Shown piece by piece: positions 1-7,049 of a stretch of 22,219 bases of DNA. Both the position numbers and the translations under genes were made by a program. Within the stretch, counting starts at the first letter, position 1. Each line of letters starts with the position of its first letter. The notes below the pieces were generated by a model. The model did not search any database, was not told where the DNA came from, and saw only the letters and a program-made list of their open reading frames with translations. The stretch is from an uncultured Flavobacteriales bacterium. GTDB taxonomy: Bacteria; Bacteroidota; Bacteroidia; Flavobacteriales_D; Sanyastnellaceae. The stretch covers positions 1 through 22,219 of the forward strand of contig CALBSW010000203.1 in NCBI GenBank assembly GCA_937967465.1, given 5' to 3'.

Positions 1-326
1 TCGTAGGCCACAGAACCGTCGAGCGGGTCGGCCTCGTAGGTCATGATGATGGGGGCGTCTGCCGTTCCGTTGGCGAAGATCTGACCGCCTTTGGCCACGA
101 TCAGGGCTGCAGCGTCTACACCGCTGCCTGCGGCACCCTTGATCACGGTGCCGGCTTCAATGGTGAGGGTCTGTCCTGCACTGACAAAGACGTAGCCGTC
201 CAGGATGTATGTGTTGTTGGATGTCCAGGTGGTGGTTCCGGTGCTCCCGGTGACCTGAACCGTGCCTTGTGCCATGGCTCCGAATGTGGAGACGAGCATG
301 ACCAGCAAAGAGAAAATGGTTCTCAT
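1..326 (-). CDS. Secreted surface protein, beta-helix/repeat type (N-terminal part, cut by window edge)
   Basis: The minus strand is open from an ATG at 326 to the window edge (108 codons seen), so the C-terminus is missing. The protein begins with a clear signal peptide: MRT, a hydrophobic stretch, then an AMAQ cleavage site near residue 20. The mature part reads as a small beta-rich repeat protein, with LTIEAGTVIKG near residues 55-65, ALIVAKGGQIFANGTADAP near 75-93, and then IIMTYEADP. This GTVIKG / ALIVAKGG / GTADAPIIMT pattern is common in large secreted Bacteroidota proteins with parallel beta-helix character, many of which end in a type IX sorting domain. That end cannot be seen here. 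It probably acts outside the cell or on the outer membrane; no enzymatic motif is visible. It is separated from the prenyltransferase upstream by 214 bases, so it probably has its own promoter. Confidence 0.75.
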   Translation of the reverse strand, partial: MRTIFSLLVMLVSTFGAMAQGTVQVTGSTGTTTWTSNNTYILDGYVFVSAGQTLTIEAGTVIKGAAGSGVDAAALIVAKGGQIFANGTADAPIIMTYEADPLDGSVAY

Positions 327-540
327 GGTTTGGTTGAATGGTTGACTGAATGGAGAAATCCGCTCCAAAACTGTCCGCCATGTTTCGCCTCACCGTTCAA
401 GTCATTTTATCCGATTGTGAAACACCTCGCCCCCTTTTCGGGCTTTGTGTTAAGCCACCCGTCCCGAGATGAGTGATAATGCACTTCAGGGTTAACGCAA
501 TGTGAACCCAACCCTCAAGATGCGGGCAGGTCAACGGCCT
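327..540. other. Intergenic region between prenyltransferase and surface-protein gene
   Basis: These 214 bases hold no supportable gene. The base composition is visibly more AT-rich than the flanking genes, as expected for a promoter region of the minus-strand surface-protein gene. On the minus strand, CAGTTTTG about 43 bases before the ATG loosely resembles TAnnTTTG but has no well-spaced -33 TTG. Small stems are present (GCCC/GGGC at 429-443 and GGCTT/AAGCC at 441-456), but neither has a T-tract on the minus strand, so I do not call a terminator for the prenyltransferase. Confidence 0.5.
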
Positions 541-1473
541 TCAGACCGGAATCCACAGGCATTGCAGGCCGCCTGCCATCAAGATCAGCAGCATGGACCT
601 GGATAAGGTGGACCACTTTGGACTGGGGCGGGACAACACCACAAAGGCGTGGAGGCAAAAAGGCAGGGGGGCCATCCACAACATCGCTTCATGCAGCGGA
701 TTGGACCAGACCAAGACGCCACCAGCATAGCCCACTGCGATGGTGAGGAGCAACCGAATGCACCATGACCGGATCACGGGTTCTCCCCGGCGCACGGCCA
801 ACGTGTGTTTGCCGGCCAGCCGGTCGCCCTCGATGTCCATGGCATCCTTCGCCAATTCGCGGACCAGACCCACGCCCATGGCCAGTGCACCATACCCGCT
901 CAGGTATGCCCACAGGCGCGGACGGATGACATCGGACGCCATGGGGGCCTCCAGGGCTGCCAGCCACAAGGGCACCATGCCAAGTAGGGCGGCCACTGCC
1001 ACATTGCCAAACAGGGGGGTGGATTTCCACCTGGCGCTGTATTGCCAGAGGATGTAGGAAATGCCTCCCGCCATCCACAGCGGTGTCCAGGTTTGAAGGG
1101 TCCAGCTCAAGTGGGCGGCGATCAACAATCCGGCTCCATTGACCACTTGGTGTGCCACAATCAAGACCCGGCGCTTCACGCTGCGACCTACGAGCGCACG
1201 GTCAGGCCGGTTGATGCGGTCCTCATGTACGTCGAAGTAGGCATTGATCCAATTGCCCGACGTCATCAAGAGGGCGACCACGAGCATGCCCTCGATCAAG
1301 GGCCAACCGGTCAGGTTGCCGACCAAGGCGCCGTCGTCCCACCGCGCCAACCAACCGAATTTGAGCAGGAGAAACGTGGCAGCGGCGATGGCGACGTTGA
1401 CCGGGCGGGCCAAAGTCCACAAGCCGGCCAGGTTGCCGCGTTTGCTCGAGAGGGAGGAGGGCTGGCTTGCCAT
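541..1473 (-). CDS. UbiA-family membrane prenyltransferase
   Basis: This 310-residue polytopic membrane protein attaches an isoprenoid diphosphate chain to an acceptor. Both aspartate-rich motifs of the UbiA superfamily are present. The first, NAYFDVHEDRINRPDR, has N77, D81 and D85. The second, KDAMDIEGDRLAGKHT, has D210, D213 and D217. These bind the Mg-diphosphate of the prenyl donor. About eight hydrophobic segments lie between and around them, and the length is normal for the family. The acceptor cannot be read from sequence. Bacteroidota members are often labelled geranylgeranylglycerol-phosphate geranylgeranyltransferase, but quinone, haem and chlorophyll-type enzymes share the same motifs. 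The ATG at 1473 lies 2 bases after the asparaginase stop, so the gene is almost certainly co-transcribed with it and with the RND transporter upstream. Confidence 0.88.
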   Translation of the reverse strand: MASQPSSLSSKRGNLAGLWTLARPVNVAIAAATFLLLKFGWLARWDDGALVGNLTGWPLIEGMLVVALLMTSGNWINAYFDVHEDRINRPDRALVGRSVKRRVLIVAHQVVNGAGLLIAAHLSWTLQTWTPLWMAGGISYILWQYSARWKSTPLFGNVAVAALLGMVPLWLAALEAPMASDVIRPRLWAYLSGYGALAMGVGLVRELAKDAMDIEGDRLAGKHTLAVRRGEPVIRSWCIRLLLTIAVGYAGGVLVWSNPLHEAMLWMAPLPFCLHAFVVLSRPSPKWSTLSRSMLLILMAGGLQCLWIPV

Positions 1474-1475
1474 GT

Positions 1476-2468
1476 TCAGCGCAACGAAGGGGCGTCGATG
1501 AGTTCAGTTTGGTCGCCCACGCTTCGGGCGTAGTTGAAGCCGCCGTGGATGGCATGGGCGCCCGCATTGCCCTGGGTGTCCATGGCGAGATAGCCCACTT
1601 GCAGGTCGTCGACGGGCATCTTCCGGGAAATGCGCTCCACGGCTTCGAGGCAGGCTTCGGCCGGAGAGGCACCTTGTCGCATGAGTTCCACCACGAGAAA
1701 GGAGCCGAGGGTCTTCATCACGGCTTCGCCCAATCCGGTCGCGGTGCAGGCGCCGACCTCGTCGTCCACGAACAAGCCTGCCCCGATGATGGGGCTGTCG
1801 CCCACCCGGCCGCGGAGCTTGTATGCCAGGCCGCTGGTGGTGCACGCGCCGGCCAACCGGCCGTCGAGGTCTTGTGCGATCATGCCGATGGTGTCGTGGT
1901 TCTCCACGTTGATGATCGGCTTGTACTGGGCGCTTTGGCGCCATTCTTCCCAGGCCTTTCGGCTGTCTTCCGTCAACAAGTTGCGCGCTTCGAATCCTTT
2001 GGCGAGGGCGAAATCCCGGGCGCCATCGCCGGCGAGCAGGACGTGCGGGGTGTCCTCCATGACGGCCCGCGCCACGCGCACGGGGTGTTCGATGTCTTCG
2101 AGAAAGCACACGCCGCCGGCATGGCCTTCTGCATCCATGACGCAGGCGTCGAGGGTGACCCGTCCCGAGCGGTCGGGACGTCCGCCTAGGCCCACGCTGG
2201 TTCCGGTGGGGTCACTTTCCACCAATGCCGTTCCTTCCACAACGGCATCGAGGGCAGAACCGCCTTGCTGCATTTGACGCCATCCTTCCGCGTTGGACAC
2301 GAGGCCGTGGTTCCAAGTCGCGAGCATGTGCCCGCCCTTGAACCGCTCGCCTTTCATCGGCACGGCCGACAGTGGGGCTGTGTTGGCACGGAGCAGGCGG
2401 GTGGGGTCGACGCCAAGGACGGCCGCCATGGCAGCGGCCCGACGGAGGAAGGTGCGGCGGGGGAGCAT
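1476..2468 (-). CDS. N4-(beta-N-acetylglucosaminyl)-L-asparaginase (aspartylglucosaminidase), Tat-exported
   Basis: This 330-residue N-terminal-nucleophile hydrolase splits the GlcNAc-Asn bond left after glycoprotein degradation. The proenzyme normally cleaves itself before the catalytic threonine, here T193 in NHDTIGMIAQD, to give alpha and beta chains. Other family landmarks are TWNHG near residue 51, the GLGGRPD loop at 93-99, and SGLAYKLRGRVGDSPIIGAG after the nucleophile, which holds the substrate-binding Arg and Asp. The N-terminus RRTFLRRAAAMAAVLG fits a twin-arginine signal, so the enzyme is probably exported folded to the periplasm, like the well-known flavobacterial glycosylasparaginase. 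All catalytic residues I can check are present. The start codon is 9 bases after the RND transporter stop and the stop is 2 bases before the prenyltransferase start, so it sits in the middle of a three-gene operon. Confidence 0.93.
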   Translation of the reverse strand: MLPRRTFLRRAAAMAAVLGVDPTRLLRANTAPLSAVPMKGERFKGGHMLATWNHGLVSNAEGWRQMQQGGSALDAVVEGTALVESDPTGTSVGLGGRPDRSGRVTLDACVMDAEGHAGGVCFLEDIEHPVRVARAVMEDTPHVLLAGDGARDFALAKGFEARNLLTEDSRKAWEEWRQSAQYKPIINVENHDTIGMIAQDLDGRLAGACTTSGLAYKLRGRVGDSPIIGAGLFVDDEVGACTATGLGEAVMKTLGSFLVVELMRQGASPAEACLEAVERISRKMPVDDLQVGYLAMDTQGNAGAHAIHGGFNYARSVGDQTELIDAPSLR

Positions 2469-2477
2469 GGCTCCAAG

Positions 2478-4844
2478 TTAAGCGCGCCGCGGCAGGAGGA
2501 GGAGGGGAAGCACCGCCAAATCCACCACCACGGCAAAGCACAGGGTCAGCGAGACCAGCAGGCCGATGTGGAAGGTGCCCTCGAAGCTGCTGAGCATCAG
2601 CGTGGCGAACCCGCCACAGAGGATGATGGAGGTGATGATGATCGCCTTGCCCGTGGCGAGGAAGGTTCGCCGGAGCGCCCAAATCGGCTGTCGGCCTTGT
2701 TGGAGCAGAATGCGGTATTTGGCCAGGAAGTGCAGGGTATCGTCCACGGCGATGCCGAAGGCGATGGTGAAGATGATGGAGGTCGAGACCTTCAAGTCGA
2801 TGTCGAGCGCGCCCATGAACCCTGCGATGAACAACAACGGGAGCACGTTGGGCACCAGCGAGATCAACATCATGCGCAGGCTGCGGAACAGCAGGCCCAC
2901 AATCAGGGCAACCATGCCGAAGGCGATGAGGAGGCCGAGCACCATGTCGGAGGCCAGGAACCGATTGTTGAGGTCGATCAGGTTGGCGGTGCCGGTGACT
3001 TCGACCGAGAAGGGCGGGGTGTCGAAGGTGTCGTCGAGGTAGGCGTCTACCCGTTCCAGGAAACGCGTGTTTCGTTCAGCGAGGACGTTCGCGCCCAGGT
3101 CGGCCGTCTTGGCGGTGATTCTCGCCAGCCCAAGGTCGTCGCGCACCGCGGCGCTCCATCCGGCTCCATTGTCGTCCGAAGTCCGGCGGTCGAGTTTGTT
3201 GAGGCGGTCGAGCAGCCGGGAGAGTGCCGGGCCTTCTGGGATTCGGTCGGCCGAAGGACGGTCTCCGTTGAACAGCCGGTGTGCGGTGCGGGCCACCGAG
3301 GCGGGGCCGAGGACGCTGCCGGCGCCGACCTCTTCGGCCAGCCACGTTTCGACGCTGTCCACCGCCGCCAGCACCCCGGGCAAAGCCATCGTCTCTTGGC
3401 CAGGCTCAAAGCGGAGGGCCAACTCATAGGGCCGCACCCCGGAGAAATCGCGTTCGAAGAAGTTGAACTCCTGTCGCAGCGGATCGTCCGCGCGCAGGTC
3501 TTCAAGGAGGTAGTTGTTGACCACAATGCCGCTGAGCAGCCACAGACTGAATCCGGTCAGGACCACCGTGGCGCCGAGGATGGCTTTTCGGTAGCGGACG
3601 ATGCGGATGAACCACCGGGACAGCCAGGGGGTCCACGGTGACGCGCTGCTGTCCTCGGGGCCTGCTGCGTGGCGGATGGGCGCGTTGGTGCGCATCAGCA
3701 CGGCGGGCAGCAGGCTGAAGGCCAATCCGAAGGCGATGAACACCCCGGCCGCGGTGTACAGGCCGAACTCCCGAATCGGCCCGATGGCCGAGGAAAGCAG
3801 AGTGAGGAAGCCAATGGCTGTGGTCAGCGATGTGAGGAAGGTGGCGAGGCCCACTTCGCGGAAGGCCTTGCGGAGGGCCGGGAAAGGGGGCAGTCCCGCC
3901 CGCAGTTCGTCGAGATAGCGGGTGATGATGTGCACCACATCGCTCATGCCCACCACGAAAATGATGGTCGGCAGCACGACCGTCATGATGTCGATGCCCT
4001 TGCCCGTGACTTCCATGAAGGCGAGGGTGCCCAGTCCGCTGAGCAGGATGACGGTGAGGGGAATGACGATGCCCCACCACGTCCGGAATGCGAAGAAGAG
4101 AAAGGTGACGAGCAGAATCAGGCCCAATCCCACAAACAGTGCCACTTCCCGCTCCATCACGCTGACGTAGTGCACTTGGGCATGTGCACGCCCGGCGCGG
4201 TGGTATTCCACGGTCACGCCTTGCGCTTCCTGTGCGGCTTGCCACTGCGCCAGAACCGCGTCGGTGTCGGCGGCAATGCGGTCGCAGCCCTCCTTGGACA
4301 GCATCGGTGTCTGCAGCACGGTCAGGGCCAAGCTCTGGCCATCCTCGCTGAACACCGTGCCGACCCACTGCGGGTTCCGCCAGATCGCGGCGCTGTCGGT
4401 GTCGTAATGCTCGGGCTGGTCCCAACGGAGCAGCGGCCGCTGGAAGACCATGCCCAGGACGGGGTCCCGGACGGGCAAAGTGAGGTCGGTGGGGTCCAAC
4501 ACGCCGGTGACGCCTTGCACGGTGTCGAGGGCGCTGGCCAGGTCGCGGGTGGCCCGTAGAAAGGCCGGGTCAAACACGCCTTGTTCTCCTTTCAGTCCGA
4601 CGAGGATGAAGTCGTTGTCGGTGCTGAATGCCTCCCGGAATTGGAGGTAGAACGCCGTCTCGGGTTGCCCCTCAGGGAAGAACGCTTCGAAGTCGTAGTT
4701 GAATCCGATGTGGGCAGCGCGCCATCCGGCGAGGGCCGTCAGCAACCCAATGGCCACCAGAACCCATCCGGAACGGCGTCTCCAGCGTTCCTGGGGGCCG
4801 GTGGCCGGCATGGGAGAGTGGGGGGCGGTGTCGTCCGGCATCAT
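2478..4844 (-). CDS. MMPL/RND-superfamily membrane transporter (HAE3-like)
   Basis: This protein of about 788 residues has the two-fold RND layout: one transmembrane helix (about 26-42), a large periplasmic loop (about 45-230), a helix bundle (about 232-385), then a second helix-loop-bundle copy. Family motifs in the bundles are VGMSDVVHIITRYLDE (from about residue 298) and the matching GIAVDDTLHFLAKYR in the second half, where acidic residues are expected to carry protons. At this size it resembles the hydrophobe/amphiphile exporter-3 or MmpL-like group, often linked to lipids or hopanoids, rather than the trimeric AcrB type of about 1000 residues. No fusion-protein or outer-membrane partner is adjacent. 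I choose ATG 4844 (or 4841) because the frame stays open back to 5081 but would run through the dnaK terminator and into dnaK. A TTCCTTTG box at 4863-4856 lies 11 bases before the start. It probably heads an operon with the asparaginase and UbiA genes. Confidence 0.87.
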   Translation of the reverse strand: MMPDDTAPHSPMPATGPQERWRRRSGWVLVAIGLLTALAGWRAAHIGFNYDFEAFFPEGQPETAFYLQFREAFSTDNDFILVGLKGEQGVFDPAFLRATRDLASALDTVQGVTGVLDPTDLTLPVRDPVLGMVFQRPLLRWDQPEHYDTDSAAIWRNPQWVGTVFSEDGQSLALTVLQTPMLSKEGCDRIAADTDAVLAQWQAAQEAQGVTVEYHRAGRAHAQVHYVSVMEREVALFVGLGLILLVTFLFFAFRTWWGIVIPLTVILLSGLGTLAFMEVTGKGIDIMTVVLPTIIFVVGMSDVVHIITRYLDELRAGLPPFPALRKAFREVGLATFLTSLTTAIGFLTLLSSAIGPIREFGLYTAAGVFIAFGLAFSLLPAVLMRTNAPIRHAAGPEDSSASPWTPWLSRWFIRIVRYRKAILGATVVLTGFSLWLLSGIVVNNYLLEDLRADDPLRQEFNFFERDFSGVRPYELALRFEPGQETMALPGVLAAVDSVETWLAEEVGAGSVLGPASVARTAHRLFNGDRPSADRIPEGPALSRLLDRLNKLDRRTSDDNGAGWSAAVRDDLGLARITAKTADLGANVLAERNTRFLERVDAYLDDTFDTPPFSVEVTGTANLIDLNNRFLASDMVLGLLIAFGMVALIVGLLFRSLRMMLISLVPNVLPLLFIAGFMGALDIDLKVSTSIIFTIAFGIAVDDTLHFLAKYRILLQQGRQPIWALRRTFLATGKAIIITSIILCGGFATLMLSSFEGTFHIGLLVSLTLCFAVVVDLAVLPLLLLPRRA

Positions 4845-4898
4845 CGGGGCTCGGGCAAAGGAACAGCGGACATTCGTCCCGGTTCTCCGGCACCCAAC

Positions 4899-4930
4899 AA
4901 AAAAGGCGACCCGCTCGGGGCCGCCTTTTT
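4899..4930 (-). terminator. Rho-independent terminator of dnaK
   Basis: The GC-rich stem GGCG-a-CCC / GGG-c-CGCC (4905-4925) with a five-base loop is flanked by A6 at 4899-4904 and T5 at 4926-4930. Read on the minus strand it begins about 20 bases after the dnaK stop and ends in a run of six U. Because the flanks are A-stem-T symmetric it could work in both directions, but only dnaK reads into it. It insulates dnaK from the downstream RND transporter, which therefore needs its own promoter in the remaining 50 or so bases. Confidence 0.9.
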
Positions 4931-4950
4931 CTTGTGGGTTGGGAAAGGAA

Positions 4951-6861
4951 TCACTTCTCTTCGTTGACCTCTTCGAAGTCGACGTCGGTGACCTCCTCGT
5001 CGCCGGCACTTCCGCCGTCTTGGCCGGCCTCGGGGCCTGCACTGGCACCGGCTTCCTGGCTGGCTTTGTACATCTCCTCACTGGCGGCGGAGAAGGCTTG
5101 GTTCAGCGCTTCGATGCCGGCTTTGCAAGCGTCCACATCCTGGGCGGCGTGGGCTTCCTTGAGGGAGGCGATGGCCGATTCGATCGGGCCCTTCTTGTCG
5201 GCGGGCAGTTTGTCGCCGAACTCGCCGAGCTGCTTCTCGGTCTGGAAGACGAGGCTGTCCGCCTGGTTGAGGACCTCCACCTTTTCCTTGGCCGCTTGGT
5301 CGGCGTCGGCGTTGGCGGCGGCTTCATCCTTCATGCGCTGGATTTCCTCGTCGCTGAGACCGCTCGATGCTTCGATGCGGATGTTCTGCTCCTTGCCGGT
5401 GGCCTTGTCCTTGGCGCTCACGTTGATGATGCCGTTGGCGTCGATGTCAAAGGACACTTCGATTTGCGGCACACCGCGCGGTGCAGGCGGAATATCGGAG
5501 AGTTGGAAGCGGCCGATGGACCGGTTGTCCGCCGCCATGGAACGCTCGCCCTGGAGGACGTTGATGTCCACGCTCGGCTGGTTGTCCGCTGCGGTTGAGA
5601 ACGTTTCGCTCTTCTTGGTGGGGATGGTCGTGTTGGCTTCGATGAGTTTGGTCATGACACCGCCCATCGTCTCGATGCCGAGGGAGAGGGGGGTCACATC
5701 CAAGAGCAACACGTCTTTGACGTCGCCACTGAGAACGCCGCCTTGGATGGCCGCACCGACGGCCACAACTTCATCCGGGTTCACCCCTTTGGAGGGCTCC
5801 TTGCTGAAGAAGGACGTCACCGCCTCCTGAACGGCCGGGATGCGGGTGGATCCACCCACGAGGATGACCTCGTCGATGTCGCTGGTGTCGAGTCCAGCGG
5901 CCTTGAGGGCCGTTTGGCAGGGCTCGATGGTGCGCTTGACCAGGCTGTCGGTCAGTTGCTCGAACTTGGAGCGGCTCAGAGAGCGCACGAGGTGCTTGGG
6001 CACGCCGTCCACTGGCATGATGTAAGGGAGGTTGATCTCCGTGCTGTTGGTGCTGCTCAGCTCGATCTTGGCTTTCTCAGCGGCTTCCTTGAGGCGCTGG
6101 AGGGCCATGGGGTCCTTGCTGAGGTCGAGTCCACCGTTCTCGGACTTGAACTCTTCGACGAGCCAGTCGATGATGGCCTGGTCGAAGTCGTCACCGCCGA
6201 GGTGGGTGTCGCCATCCGTGGAGAGCACTTCGAAGACGCCGTCTCCAAGCTCGAGGATGCTGACGTCGTGCGTTCCGCCGCCGAGGTCGAACACCACGAT
6301 TTTCTGGTCCGTGGACTTCTTGTCGAGGCCGTACGCGAGGGCAGCCGCGGTGGGCTCGTTGATGATGCGCTTCACCTCGAGGCCGGCGATTTCACCGGCT
6401 TCCTTGGTGGCTTGGCGCTGGCTGTCGTTGAAGTAGGCCGGGACCGTGATGACCGCACCGGTGACCTCCGTTCCGAGGTAGTCCTCTGCGGTCTTCTTCA
6501 TCTTCTGCAGGACCATTGCGCTGATCTCCTGCGGGCTGTAGTTCCGGTCGTCGATCTTGATCCGGGCGGTTCCGCCGTCGGCCTCCACGACCTCGTAGGG
6601 AACGCGGCCGGCTTCATTGCCGACTTCCTTGAACATCTGGCCCATGAACCGCTTCACGGAGAAGATGGTCTTGGTGGGGTTGGTGATGGCCTGACGCTTG
6701 GCGGGGTCGCCGACTTTGCGTTCTCCATCCTGGACGAAGGCCACAATGGACGGGGTGGTCCGCTTGCCTTCGCTGTTGTTGATGACCACGGGCTCATTGC
6801 CCTCCATCACGGCCACACAGGAATTGGTGGTGCCGAGGTCGATGCCGATGATTTTGCTCAT
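4951..6861 (-). CDS. dnaK: Molecular chaperone DnaK (Hsp70)
   Basis: This is a full-length Hsp70 of 636 residues. The cytosolic chaperone uses ATP-driven cycles to bind and release hydrophobic peptides, with DnaJ and GrpE as partners. Visible landmarks are IDLGTTNSCVAV (residues 7-18, phosphate 1), SVKRFMG (catalytic K70), VITVPAYFNDSQRQAT (138-152), INEPTAAALAYGLDK (167-181), FDLGGGTHDVSILELG (191-206, phosphate 2), the interdomain linker DVLLLDVTPLSLGIET, and an acidic tail ending EEVNEEK. His in place of the usual Phe in GGGTHD is frequent in Bacteroidota. ATG 6861 is chosen because MSKIIGIDLG is the standard N-terminus; the frame stays open upstream only by chance. No dnaJ, grpE or hrcA is adjacent, so dnaK is a single-gene unit between a repeat-rich divergent promoter region and a strong terminator. 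Confidence 0.98.
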   Translation of the reverse strand: MSKIIGIDLGTTNSCVAVMEGNEPVVINNSEGKRTTPSIVAFVQDGERKVGDPAKRQAITNPTKTIFSVKRFMGQMFKEVGNEAGRVPYEVVEADGGTARIKIDDRNYSPQEISAMVLQKMKKTAEDYLGTEVTGAVITVPAYFNDSQRQATKEAGEIAGLEVKRIINEPTAAALAYGLDKKSTDQKIVVFDLGGGTHDVSILELGDGVFEVLSTDGDTHLGGDDFDQAIIDWLVEEFKSENGGLDLSKDPMALQRLKEAAEKAKIELSSTNSTEINLPYIMPVDGVPKHLVRSLSRSKFEQLTDSLVKRTIEPCQTALKAAGLDTSDIDEVILVGGSTRIPAVQEAVTSFFSKEPSKGVNPDEVVAVGAAIQGGVLSGDVKDVLLLDVTPLSLGIETMGGVMTKLIEANTTIPTKKSETFSTAADNQPSVDINVLQGERSMAADNRSIGRFQLSDIPPAPRGVPQIEVSFDIDANGIINVSAKDKATGKEQNIRIEASSGLSDEEIQRMKDEAAANADADQAAKEKVEVLNQADSLVFQTEKQLGEFGDKLPADKKGPIESAIASLKEAHAAQDVDACKAGIEALNQAFSAASEEMYKASQEAGASAGPEAGQDGGSAGDEEVTDVDFEEVNEEK

Positions 6862-6947
6862 GATATGTGGGGTTGTTGTTTGCTGTTTCAATGTCACTGG
6901 GACGCACCGCCATGGACAAAAGCAGTGCCAACAGAAAACGGAGCCTG

Positions 6948-6968
6948 CGCGACTGACAGGTTGTCGCG
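6948..6968. repeat. Inverted repeat CGCGAC-N9-GTCGCG upstream of dnaK
   Basis: Six-base arms are perfectly complementary and separated by nine bases. The nine-base spacer recalls the geometry of the CIRCE heat-shock operator, but the arm sequence is unrelated and shorter. It lies 86 bases upstream of the dnaK start, between the two GACAAAAGC copies. A dimeric regulator site or a transcript hairpin are both possible; chance cannot be excluded for arms this short. Confidence 0.35.
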
Positions 6969-7014
6969 TCTGTTGGCCAAGGCTGACAAAAGCGGCGGAA
7001 ATCGCACCGGAATT

Positions 7015-7033
7015 GGCAGATGTTCCGTCTGCC
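7015..7033 (+). repeat. Inverted repeat GGCAGA-N7-TCTGCC before the BtuF-like gene
   Basis: A perfect six-base inverted repeat with a seven-base loop ends 16 bases before the ATG at 7050. If transcription starts upstream of it, the leader would carry a short hairpin close to the start codon; otherwise it may be an operator. No T-tract follows, so it is not a terminator. Confidence 0.35.
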
Positions 7034-7049
7034 GTGCCACCTTGCTTCC

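Larger units (their letters stand above)
6862..7049. promoter_or_regulatory. Divergent control region of dnaK and the BtuF-like gene
   Basis: This 188-base non-coding stretch separates the dnaK start (minus, 6861) from the BtuF-like start (plus, 7050). It contains a perfect inverted repeat CGCGAC-N9-GTCGCG at 6948-6968, a second one GGCAGA-N7-TCTGCC at 7015-7033, and two direct copies of GACAAAAGC at 6915-6923 and 6985-6993. Read on the minus strand the latter are GCTTTTGTC and could be the TTTG part of two dnaK promoters. No canonical CIRCE element and no convincing cobalamin riboswitch is visible. Confidence 0.5.

Noticed and set aside
429..456. Terminator-like stems after the prenyltransferase gene
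   Set aside because: Stems are only four to five base pairs, and no T-tract follows on the minus strand. The T-rich side faces the plus strand, where no gene ends.
2265..3641. Plus-strand open frame (458 codons) opposite the asparaginase and RND genes
   Set aside because: It crosses the boundary of two real minus-strand genes and has a Gly/Glu/Gln-rich composition without domains.
4845..5081. Upstream extension of the RND transporter frame to 5081
   Set aside because: It would overlap the dnaK stop by 131 bases and include the dnaK terminator. The added residues have no transporter character, and ATG 4844 fits the first transmembrane helix.
6862..7049. Cobalamin riboswitch before the BtuF-like gene
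   Set aside because: The region is long enough and a TCACTGGG string recalls part of a B12 motif, but the conserved B12 box and the set of paired stems could not be found.
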